A stretch of 38,693 nucleotides of DNA from an uncultured Flavobacteriales bacterium. Lineage in GTDB: Bacteria; Bacteroidota; Bacteroidia; Flavobacteriales_E; Vicingaceae. How positions within the stretch are numbered: position 1 is the stretch's first letter; each line of letters begins with the position of its first letter. The stretch spans positions 1-38,693 of the forward strand of contig CAJXMH010000003.1 of NCBI GenBank assembly GCA_913056345.1, given 5' to 3'. A program made the position numbers and the translations under genes. This document shows positions 1-5,751 of this stretch, piece after piece. Below the pieces are notes generated by a model that saw only the letters and a list, made by a program, of their open reading frames with translations, ran no database searches and had not been told where the DNA came from.

Positions 1-2
1 CA

Positions 3-308
3 ACTGGCTATAATATAGTCAATATAGAGGCTGCAGCAGAACATGATGTAGTGGTAACTAATGTGCCTGAATATGGGACGACTGCTGTGGCCCAACATAG
101 TTTTGCGCTCCTCTTAGAGATGTGTAATCATATAGCTGAACATAATAATGCAGTTAAAGCGGGGCAGTGGGGTGAAGCACCTGACTTTTGCTTTTGGAAT
201 TCGCCTGTGACAGAATTAGCAGGCAAGAAGATGGGGATTGTAGGTTATGGTAATATTGGACAGCGCAGCGGTGAGTTGGCGAGTGATACCGCTTCAAAGG
301 AGATCTAA
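3..308 (+). CDS. D-2-hydroxyacid dehydrogenase fragment, broken at ~263
   Basis: The frame is open from base 3, so the true start lies outside the window. It reads as the catalytic-to-NAD-binding transition of the D-isomer 2-hydroxyacid dehydrogenase family (glycerate dehydrogenase-like). TGYN opens it, then TNVPEYGTTAVAQHSFALLLE, and the dinucleotide fold starts at LAGKKMGIVGYGNIGQ, ending at base 263. In an intact protein the glycine-rich GxGxIG turn is followed by about 150 more residues carrying the catalytic Arg, Glu and His. Here the frame continues with unrelated RSGELASDTASKEI and stops at 306-308. That break coincides with a change in base composition, so the fragment was probably joined to foreign sequence. 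The family call is good; host assignment (a low-GC bacterium) is a guess. Confidence 0.7.
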   Translation, partial: TGYNIVNIEAAAEHDVVVTNVPEYGTTAVAQHSFALLLEMCNHIAEHNNAVKAGQWGEAPDFCFWNSPVTELAGKKMGIVGYGNIGQRSGELASDTASKEI

Positions 309-355
309 TAACTGATGGGTACAGTATATATGGTGGCGAAAACCGGGGTGTTGGA

Positions 356-841
356 ATGAAAGCGCAATCTCTTGTCGAGGCGAGTCCTGCTCGAGTCGTT
401 GCGGATGCAGATGTTCTTGCTGCTGCCCTCCTTGTTGGGGGCACACCAAGAGATGCACTTGACATGCTCAGAGCTCACTCGTGGACAACACTTGTTGTGA
501 GCAATCCATTGCTAGACGACGTGGAAGCTATTGTTGCATCGCTTGCCACGTCCAAGCTTGCATCTGACTGGCGAGCAAAATTAGCTGAATGGGCTGACAT
601 CGTGGACCATCCAGATGCGGATCATCCTGCACTGGCATCTGCATATCATGGTGGCGCAATGCAACTACTCAGCCTTGACCCCTCATTAACAGGGGTGCAA
701 ACTGGAGTCGGCCTCCAGGATCGGCTGCCAGTGAGCATCCGTGAGCCAGCAGCATTTTGTGCTGTATTTTCCCCCGAGCGACTCTATCCCGTGGTCGTTG
801 GAGGATCCTATCCAGGCCCTGACCGGGATGCTCGCTGGTGA
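356..841 (+). CDS. haloarchaeal-type small protein (DUF7384/PIN-like), likely foreign
   Basis: A 161-residue frame with ARVVADADVLAAALLVGG near residues 12-30, a HSWTTLVVSNPLLDD stretch near 41-55, HPALASAYHGGA near 91-102, and a PERLYPVVVGG tail. From memory this matches a family almost confined to haloarchaea (DUF7384, PIN-domain-like, function unknown). The DADVL start is what a PIN-type nuclease fold would place at its first acidic residue, but activity is not shown. Codon use is visibly GC-richer than in every downstream gene. The ATG at 356 gives the expected length. It sits between two breaks (about 263 and about 845), so it is most likely carried in by a mis-assembly from a hypersaline community; transfer is the alternative. 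Confidence 0.6.
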   Translation: MKAQSLVEASPARVVADADVLAAALLVGGTPRDALDMLRAHSWTTLVVSNPLLDDVEAIVASLATSKLASDWRAKLAEWADIVDHPDADHPALASAYHGGAMQLLSLDPSLTGVQTGVGLQDRLPVSIREPAAFCAVFSPERLYPVVVGGSYPGPDRDARW

Positions 842-844
842 TTT

Positions 845-1193
845 CCATCCAGACAACAAGCAATCTTTCACAGTATGGGTTCACTCTTGCAAAGAGGAAG
901 GCTACAAAAGTTTAGATTACAGCAAGTTAGTGGCCGTCTTAATTGAAGCTGTCAAAGAGCAGCAAGCGATCATTGAAACGCAAAACCGCCGCCTGAGCGG
1001 AGTCGAAGGCAAGGTTTCAGACTTAGAAACTAAATTAGAGCAAACACAAACGAAGAACGAAGCCCAATACCAAAAAATCAAAGAAATTGAAAGTAGGCTG
1101 AGCGGAGTCGAAGCCCAAAATCAACGACTCAACCAACTAGAACGTTGGATGGAAAGCCTGAACCCAACAAAACAAGCAAATGCTGATGAGTAA
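845..1193 (+). CDS. tail-fibre-type coiled-coil protein, 3' fragment
   Basis: The reading frame is open from 741, but only the part from about 845 looks like Bacteroidota sequence; the earlier part is the haloarchaeal gene read in another frame. The fragment has HSCKEEGYKSLDYSKLVAVLIEAVKEQQ, typical of the end of the intramolecular-chaperone (tail spike S74-like) domain in Bacteroidota surface proteins. A C-terminal coiled coil of about 70 residues follows, ending in LNQLERWMESLNP. Two heptad blocks are encoded by the same 16-base repeat (993-1008 and 1098-1113), each giving LSGVE. The stop overlaps the start of the next gene by 14 bases, which suggests it is the upstream member of the operon. 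The real N-terminus is missing. Confidence 0.6.
993..1113 (+). repeat. two copies of a 16-bp interspersed motif inside coding sequence
   Basis: The motif CTGAGCGGAGTCGAAG occurs exactly at 993-1008 and 1098-1113. Close relatives recur at 1251-1266 and onward in the tandem array and at 3556-3571 (CTGAACGCAGTCGAAG). From memory, this is a common interspersed repeat core in Bacteroidota genomes. Here both copies are translated in the same frame as LSGVE within the coiled coil of the upstream fragment. Confidence 0.8.
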
Positions 1194-3498
1194 AAGTGGG
1201 TCAACATATAGAAACTTTTTAAGAGCATTGAAGCAATACGCTTCTCGCCCAGAGCGAAGTCGAGGGGTCAGCTTCTTGCCTCGAGCGCAGTCGAGAGGTC
1301 AGCTTCTCGCCCAGAGCGAAGTCGAGGGGTCAGCTTCTTGCCTCGAGCGCAGTCGAGAGGTCAGCTTCTTGCCCAGAGCGAAGTCGAAGGGTCAGCTCTT
1401 CGCTTTAAGCTCTAGGCTTTTCGCTGTAAGTCTTTTACTCTTAGCTTTTTGCTTTCAGCTAAATGCCCAAACCCAAAAAGGAGCAGACATTGATGGAGAA
1501 GCAGCGGGAGATGAATCAGGATATGCAGTCAGTATGCCTGATGCAAATACCCTTGCTATTGGGGCTTATTTAAATGACGGAAATGGAAGCGATGCGGGCC
1601 ATGTACGGGTTTACACTTGGAATGGAAGTGCATGGATACAAAAAGGGGCGGACATAGACGGTGAAACTTCTGGTGATTTTTCAGGTTATTCTATCAGCAT
1701 GCCAGATGCCAACACCCTTGCCATTGGGGCTCCTAACAATGACGGAAATGGAACTGATGCAGGCCATGTAAGGGTATACAGCTGGAATGGTAGTGCATGG
1801 GTACAAAAAGGGGCATACATAGACGGAGAAGCGGCTAATGATCAATCAGGTTGGTCAGTCAGCATGCCCGATGCCAACACCCTTGCCATTGGGGCTCATT
1901 ACAATGGCGGAAATGGAAACGTTGCTGGCCATGTGCGGGTATACAGCTGGAATGGAAGTGCATGGGTACAAAAAGGAGCAGACATAGACGGAGAAGCGTT
2001 AGGTGATCAATCAGGCTATTCCGTCAGCATGCCGGATGCAAATACCCTTGCTGTAGGTGCAAGATACAACGACGAAAATGGAAGCGACGCCGGGCATGTA
2101 CGCATATACAGTTGGAATGGAAGTGCATGGGTACAAAAAGGGACAGACATCGACGGAGAGGCTGCTGATGATTGGTCAGGCAGGTCAGTCAGCATGCCAG
2201 ATGCCAATACCCTTGCCATTGGGGCTATTAGAAATGACGGAAATGGAGGCAATGCTGGCCATGTACGGGTGTACACTTGGAACGGTAGTGCCTGGGTACA
2301 AAAAGGAGTAGACATAGACGGAGAAGCGGCAGGTGATAATTCAGGCCAATCTGTCTGCATGCCTGATGCAAACACCCTTGCCATTGGGGCTATTAGAAAT
2401 GATGGTAATGGAAGCGATGCCGGTCATGTGCGGATATACAGTTGGAATGGAAGTGCATGGACGCAAATAGGGGCTGACATAGACGGAGAAGCGGCTGGTG
2501 ATCAATCAGGCCAATCAGTTAGCATGCCCGATGCCAATACTGTGGCTATTGGGGCTTGGTTAAATGACGGAAATGGAAGCGATGCAGGACATGTTAGAGT
2601 CTACACCCTAAGTTCATGTAGTCAAACCAATGCTACTCTTTCGGTTACGGCCTGCAACAGCTATACTGCTCCTAGTGGAGCTACTTTTTCAACTAGTGGA
2701 ACTTTTCAAGATACGATACCCAATGTAGCCGGTTGTGACTCGGTCATTACCATTAACCTTGACCTTAATCCTGCAGCTACTGTCACCTGGACAGGAGCGG
2801 TAGATTCTTTGTGGCATTCTCCCTGTAATTGGGATAATTTTCAAGTGCCTTTATGTTGTCAAACTGCATACATCCCAAACACGGCCACCAAACCATACAT
2901 TAACGACACCGCCTTAGCAGCAACACTTATAGTTGAAACAGACAATGGCGCACGAACCTTTGTTAACCCAAGCGGCAAATTATTCATCAATGATTGCACT
3001 CACGAAGCAACAGTTGATACCGGTAATTATGTCATTGGCGGTGCGGGTCCTGCCTGCGGTATTGTCTTTTATGATAAGGGTTCCTATTCAAATGGCTGGC
3101 GTTATTTAGAAGCCATGCCTTTTGACCAGAATGGAGGCGCAGGAATTGCATGGGGTTCGGCAGTTGCCACTGCTGCAATCGGCACAGGAATAGGCGATGG
3201 ACTAGGAAATACAACAAGCATTACCACTGCCTATGGGGCAGGCAGTTATGCGGCACAAGTCGCCAATGATTTAAGCTATAACGGCTTTTCTGATTGGTTT
3301 CTGCCTAGTGAAGATGAGTTAGGCCTTATGTTCACTAACTTACACCAAAATGGATTGGGAAATTTTGCCGACGATGAATATTGGTCGTCTACCGAGTTTA
3401 GCACAACCGATGCTAGATTTCAAAACTTTTTAATTGGGTTTAAAAGTAACCTTAGTAAAGGAACTCCATATTTAGTCAGAGCCATAAGAAGATTTTAA
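1180..3498 (+). CDS. secreted seven-blade propeller protein with Lcl/DUF1566 end
   Basis: The protein has 772 residues. A repeat-derived N-terminus (about residues 20-75) leads into a hydrophobic stretch, LFAVSLLLLAFCFQLNAQ, that looks like a signal peptide cleaved after NA. Seven 55-residue repeats follow (bases 1474-2628), each with SMPDANTLAIGA, NDGNGSDAGHVRVY and WNGSAW. They resemble FG-GAP/integrin-type blades and seven would close one propeller. A Cys-containing linker follows, and the C-terminal ~150 residues match DUF1566/Lcl (WRYLEAMPF, WFLPSEDEL, YWSSTEF, YLVRAIRRF). I see no clear T9SS sorting domain. ATG 1180 or ATG 1186 could be the start. The stop overlaps the next ATG by one base. 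The likely role is an exposed surface or secreted protein; its ligand is unknown. Confidence 0.75.
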   Translation: MLMSKSGSTYRNFLRALKQYASRPERSRGVSFLPRAQSRGQLLAQSEVEGSASCLERSREVSFLPRAKSKGQLFALSSRLFAVSLLLLAFCFQLNAQTQKGADIDGEAAGDESGYAVSMPDANTLAIGAYLNDGNGSDAGHVRVYTWNGSAWIQKGADIDGETSGDFSGYSISMPDANTLAIGAPNNDGNGTDAGHVRVYSWNGSAWVQKGAYIDGEAANDQSGWSVSMPDANTLAIGAHYNGGNGNVAGHVRVYSWNGSAWVQKGADIDGEALGDQSGYSVSMPDANTLAVGARYNDENGSDAGHVRIYSWNGSAWVQKGTDIDGEAADDWSGRSVSMPDANTLAIGAIRNDGNGGNAGHVRVYTWNGSAWVQKGVDIDGEAAGDNSGQSVCMPDANTLAIGAIRNDGNGSDAGHVRIYSWNGSAWTQIGADIDGEAAGDQSGQSVSMPDANTVAIGAWLNDGNGSDAGHVRVYTLSSCSQTNATLSVTACNSYTAPSGATFSTSGTFQDTIPNVAGCDSVITINLDLNPAATVTWTGAVDSLWHSPCNWDNFQVPLCCQTAYIPNTATKPYINDTALAATLIVETDNGARTFVNPSGKLFINDCTHEATVDTGNYVIGGAGPACGIVFYDKGSYSNGWRYLEAMPFDQNGGAGIAWGSAVATAAIGTGIGDGLGNTTSITTAYGAGSYAAQVANDLSYNGFSDWFLPSEDELGLMFTNLHQNGLGNFADDEYWSSTEFSTTDARFQNFLIGFKSNLSKGTPYLVRAIRRF
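1241..1395 (+). repeat. five-unit 31-bp tandem repeat (A-B-A-B-A) read in all three frames
   Basis: Five contiguous 31-base units start at 1241, 1272, 1303, 1334 and 1365. Two versions alternate: A carries CAGAGCGAAGTCGAGGGG and B carries CGAGCGCAGTCGAGAGG. Because 31 is not a multiple of three, the translated frame rotates, giving RSRGVSF, QSRGQLL and SEVEGSA segments without any stop. The array lies between the start codon and the signal-peptide core of the propeller gene. There are no spacers, so it is not a CRISPR. Confidence 0.9.
1396..1470 (+). repeat. pyrimidine-rich repeat encoding a signal-peptide core
   Basis: This degenerate stretch is built from GCTTT/AGCTTT words and includes GCTTTAAGCT at 1402-1411 and GCTTTCAGCT at 1451-1460. 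The same two ten-base words recur at 3577-3586 and 3612-3621, and the second again at 4825-4834. All sit in the signal-peptide regions of neighbouring genes. Here it is read as Leu/Phe/Ala-rich sequence ending at the probable cleavage site. Confidence 0.65.
1474..2628 (+). repeat. seven tandem 165-bp repeats (propeller blades)
   Basis: The units start at 1474, 1639, 1804, 1969, 2134, 2299 and 2464. Each encodes 55 residues and they are very similar at DNA level, for example GATGCCAA(C/T)ACCCTTGCC and GGAAATGGAAG(C/T). Differences concentrate just before and after the SMPDANTLAIGA core. The last unit diverges after VRVYT. The spacing is exact, which indicates recent unit duplication or ongoing conversion. 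Confidence 0.9.
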
Positions 3499-4310
3499 TG
3501 AGAAATAGTACATACATATCACCCCTGTATACTTTAAGCTTAAAGCTTTTTCACACTGAACGCAGTCGAAGTGTTAGCTTTAAGCTAGTAACTTTTAGCT
3601 TTCTGCTATTTGCTTTCAGCTCCTCGCTTTCCGCCCAAGTGCAGCTAGACCGCCAAGTAATCGGAACTTCCGGCAATGAAAGCAGTGGCAGCAGCATCAA
3701 TGTCGTTTCTACCGTAGGTGAAGTAGCCGTAACTACCCAAGCCAATAACAGTCTTTTGTTAACCGAAGGTTTTCAACAGCCGCTACAAATTCAAGGCTTG
3801 ATCTCGTTTACCTTAGAGTTTCAAAATGCCTCTTGTGTTGGCCGTGAAAATGGTTTTGCTGAGGTAACTAACCTAGCCGGTTGTGCTGCTCCCTATCAAA
3901 TTTTATGGAGTAACGGCCAAAGCGGAGCTACGGCCACTAATCTAGCCCCCGGCAATTACACTGTGCAGGTAGTTAACAATGATGGTTGCGAGAGCCGTTT
4001 GGCCTCATTTACCATTGAAACCTTTTCAGAATCAGCTTGTATCTTGAAGTTTTATTCCGGTATTACCCCGAATGAAGATGGGGTTAATGATGAATGGGTC
4101 ATCGACAACATAGAAGCCTTTCCAGATAATGAAGTCAACATTTTTGATCGAAATGGGAATAAAGTATATGAAGCAACTAATTACGATAATGTTAGCCGTG
4201 TTTGGGCAGGTGATAACTTAAGTGGAGGAGCATTGCCCTCTGACACCTATTTTTATATTTTCACCGCTGACGGAATAACGGAAAAGGGATGGATAGAGTT
4301 AACGCGATAA
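3498..4310 (+). CDS. T9SS type B cargo protein with SprB-like repeat
   Basis: The protein has 270 residues. A long N-terminus (about 47 residues) contains the interspersed repeat and ends in a hydrophobic run, LLFAFSSSLSAQ, a likely signal peptide. The region VIGTSGNESSGSS...TEGFQQP resembles the opening domain of many T9SS cargos. A SprB-type repeat spans about residues 105-178 (NASCVGRENGFAEV, YQILWSNGQSGATATNLAPGNYTVQVV). The last ~85 residues form a gliding-motility-associated type B sorting domain (GITPNEDGVNDEWVI, NIFDRNGNKVYEA, YFYIFTADG). Such domains direct outer-membrane export by T9SS and usually depend on a PorP/SprF-like partner, which is encoded just downstream. The start ATG overlaps the previous stop codon. 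The function outside the cell is unknown. Confidence 0.85.
   Translation: MRNSTYISPLYTLSLKLFHTERSRSVSFKLVTFSFLLFAFSSSLSAQVQLDRQVIGTSGNESSGSSINVVSTVGEVAVTTQANNSLLLTEGFQQPLQIQGLISFTLEFQNASCVGRENGFAEVTNLAGCAAPYQILWSNGQSGATATNLAPGNYTVQVVNNDGCESRLASFTIETFSESACILKFYSGITPNEDGVNDEWVIDNIEAFPDNEVNIFDRNGNKVYEATNYDNVSRVWAGDNLSGGALPSDTYFYIFTADGITEKGWIELTR
3535..3640 (+). repeat. interspersed repeat plus pyrimidine-rich repeat in a signal peptide
   Basis: The core CTGAACGCAGTCGAAG (3556-3571) is followed by GCTTTAAGCT (3577-3586) and GCTTTCAGCT (3612-3621). This is the same order, motif core then GCTTT-type words, as in the 5' end of the gene at 1180. It is translated as TERSRSVSF followed by the hydrophobic signal core. 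Here GCTTTCAGC is read as AFS, whereas in the upstream gene the same bases are read as FQL. Confidence 0.7.
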
Positions 4311-4313
4311 AAT

Positions 4314-4874
4314 GAAGTTGAAGAGTTGAAAAGTAGAAGAGAAAAAAAGTGGAAAAGAATTGTAGTAAAATGAAGTTTGAGGACTTAAAAGTATGGCAAA
4401 AAGCACAGCAAGCATTTCTTGCTATGAATGATGCTTTGAAAGAGAGCAAAATGTTCTTTTTCAAGGATCAGATGTTGCGTGCTTCGCTATCTATTTCAAA
4501 CAACATTGCAGAAGGCTTTGAACACAAATCAAATAAAGAATACCTCTACTTCTTATACGTTGCCAAGGGCTCCTGTGGTGAGGTAAGATCAATGCTTCAT
4601 TTAGGAAAACAAATGAAACTTTATTCAAAGGAATTCGCTGAGAAGATGCATGCTGAATGCTTGGAAGTTTCTTACATGCTGAATGGATTAATAAAATCAA
4701 TTGGAAAAGCTAAAAGTCAAGAGTTATGAATAGTTTACGCTTAAATTTCTGTCCTTTCCGTTTCGAAAAGAAAAACTCTTTTCTTCTTTGCATCTTTTCT
4801 TCTTTGCGTCTTTTTTTCTTTTCCGCTTTCAGCTTTTTACTTTTCACTTTTTCACTTTTCTACTCTTCAACTTC
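4314..4874. repeat. 13-bp inverted repeat flanking the four-helix-bundle gene
   Basis: GAAGTTGAAGAGT at 4314-4326 is the exact reverse complement of ACTCTTCAACTTC at 4862-4874. Both sit inside longer purine-rich (left) and pyrimidine-rich (right) low-complexity stretches that are loosely complementary. The pair brackets the gene at 4370-4729. The right copy encodes part of the PorP/SprF signal sequence. This could be the scar of an insertion, or simply two facing copies of a low-complexity genomic repeat. Confidence 0.6.
4370..4729 (+). CDS. four-helix bundle protein (S23/Avd-like)
   Basis: This 119-residue protein starts MKFEDLKVWQKAQ and contains ASLSISNNIAEGFEHKSNKEYLYFLYVAKGSCGEVRSML, the hallmark of the four-helix bundle family first seen as the ORF inside 23S rRNA intervening sequences. 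The DGR accessory protein Avd shares this fold. A GTG at 4349 would add seven residues, but family members begin at MKFEDL, so ATG 4370 is preferred. The stop overlaps the next ATG (ATGA, 4726-4729). Members are basic, nucleic-acid-associated and often appear as stray insertions in Bacteroidota. Its placement between a T9SS cargo and its PorP/SprF partner, with inverted repeats either side, looks like an insertion that kept the operon coupled. Its molecular role is unknown. Confidence 0.85.
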   Translation: MKFEDLKVWQKAQQAFLAMNDALKESKMFFFKDQMLRASLSISNNIAEGFEHKSNKEYLYFLYVAKGSCGEVRSMLHLGKQMKLYSKEFAEKMHAECLEVSYMLNGLIKSIGKAKSQEL

Positions 4875-5751
4875 CTTCGCTCAACAAGACCCTCAATTCA
4901 ACCAATACTTTTTCAATCCTTTGGGAATAAATCCCGCCTATGCAGGAAGTCGCGGTATGCTAAGTACCGTGGCAGTTCACCGTAGCCAATGGGTTGGCTT
5001 TGACGGTGCTCCAACCTCTCAAGCTTTTGCCATTCACAGTCCTACAAAAAACAAAAAAATGGGATTGGGTCTCCAATTTATGAACGACCGTATTGGACCC
5101 AAAACTACTACCGCTGTTTCAGGAGTGTATGCCTATAAATTGAGAATTGGTAGAGGACGCTTGGGCTTAGGGATCAGAGCAAGTTTATACAATTACAACT
5201 TTGACTGGAACAAGATCGAATACCGCGATAATACCACTTTTGGAAGCATTCAAAGAGGTACGGAAAGCTTTTTAACTCCTTCTTTTGATTTTGGAGCATA
5301 CTACAGCGATAAGCGTAACTACATTGGAGTTGAATTTACACACTTGAACGAGGGAAGATTGGGAATTCAAGCCGATAACGTAAACATTGAGAGCACAGCA
5401 CGTCAAGTGGCCCAAGCAATCATAACCGCAGGTAGGGCTTTTCGGATCAACCGCTTCGTGGTCTTAAAGCCTTCGATCCTGATTAAAACAGCTAATAACC
5501 GTCCTGCTTTTGTGGATGTGAATGCCTCGGTTTTATTGAAAGAAAAACTATGGTTAGGCATGTCATACCGAAGAGGTTATGGTGCAGTGGCTATTTTGGA
5601 ATACAACATCAATAAAGCCTTGCGAATAGGTTACTCTTATGACATTGCAGTTACTGACCTGAGTCGTCAAAATGGAGGCTCCCATGAAATATTCTTGGGT
5701 TATGACTTTAATATTTTACGTTCACGAATCGTTTCACCTCGTTACTTTTAA
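4726..5751 (+). CDS. PorP/SprF family T9SS outer membrane protein
   Basis: The protein has 341 residues. After an unusually long Phe/Leu/Ser-rich leader (about 52 residues, ending TSFAQ) the mature part opens QDPQFNQYFFNPLGINPAYAGSRG, the signature of the PorP/SprF family. HRSQWVGFDGAPTSQAFAIHSP, GLGLQFMNDRIGP and alternating aromatic beta-strands through to the C-terminus follow. Family members are outer-membrane beta-barrels that pair with type B sorted cargo such as SprB, so the natural partner is the type B protein at 3498. The leader is encoded by CTTCTTTGCRTC-type repeats and GCTTTCAGCT. It follows the four-helix gene with a four-base overlap and abuts the next ORF with no gap. Confidence 0.92.
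   Translation: MNSLRLNFCPFRFEKKNSFLLCIFSSLRLFFFSAFSFLLFTFSLFYSSTSFAQQDPQFNQYFFNPLGINPAYAGSRGMLSTVAVHRSQWVGFDGAPTSQAFAIHSPTKNKKMGLGLQFMNDRIGPKTTTAVSGVYAYKLRIGRGRLGLGIRASLYNYNFDWNKIEYRDNTTFGSIQRGTESFLTPSFDFGAYYSDKRNYIGVEFTHLNEGRLGIQADNVNIESTARQVAQAIITAGRAFRINRFVVLKPSILIKTANNRPAFVDVNASVLLKEKLWLGMSYRRGYGAVAILEYNINKALRIGYSYDIAVTDLSRQNGGSHEIFLGYDFNILRSRIVSPRYF
4775..4880 (+). repeat. pyrimidine-rich repeats encoding the PorP/SprF leader
   Basis: TCTTTGCATC and TCTTTGCGTC repeat within a direct duplication (about 4778-4794 and 4795-4811). GCTTTCAGCT follows at 4825-4834, then TTTTCACTTTTTCACTTTTC. The whole stretch is translated as Phe/Leu/Ser and supplies the hydrophobic part of the signal peptide, which is about twice the usual length. 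Confidence 0.7.

Noticed and set aside
154-465. Minus-strand frame across the left edge
   Set aside because: Overlaps the dehydrogenase fragment and the haloarchaeal-type gene; no recognisable motif.
1241-1395. Regular direct repeats that could be taken as a CRISPR array
   Set aside because: Units are contiguous with no unique spacers, and no cas genes are present; it is a translated tandem repeat.
2016-2384. Minus-strand frame opposite the propeller repeats
   Set aside because: It is the repeat read backwards; its own periodicity follows the 165-base unit.
4349-4369. GTG start for the four-helix-bundle gene
   Set aside because: Adds seven residues (MEKNCSK) not seen in the family; ATG 4370 gives the usual MKFEDL start.
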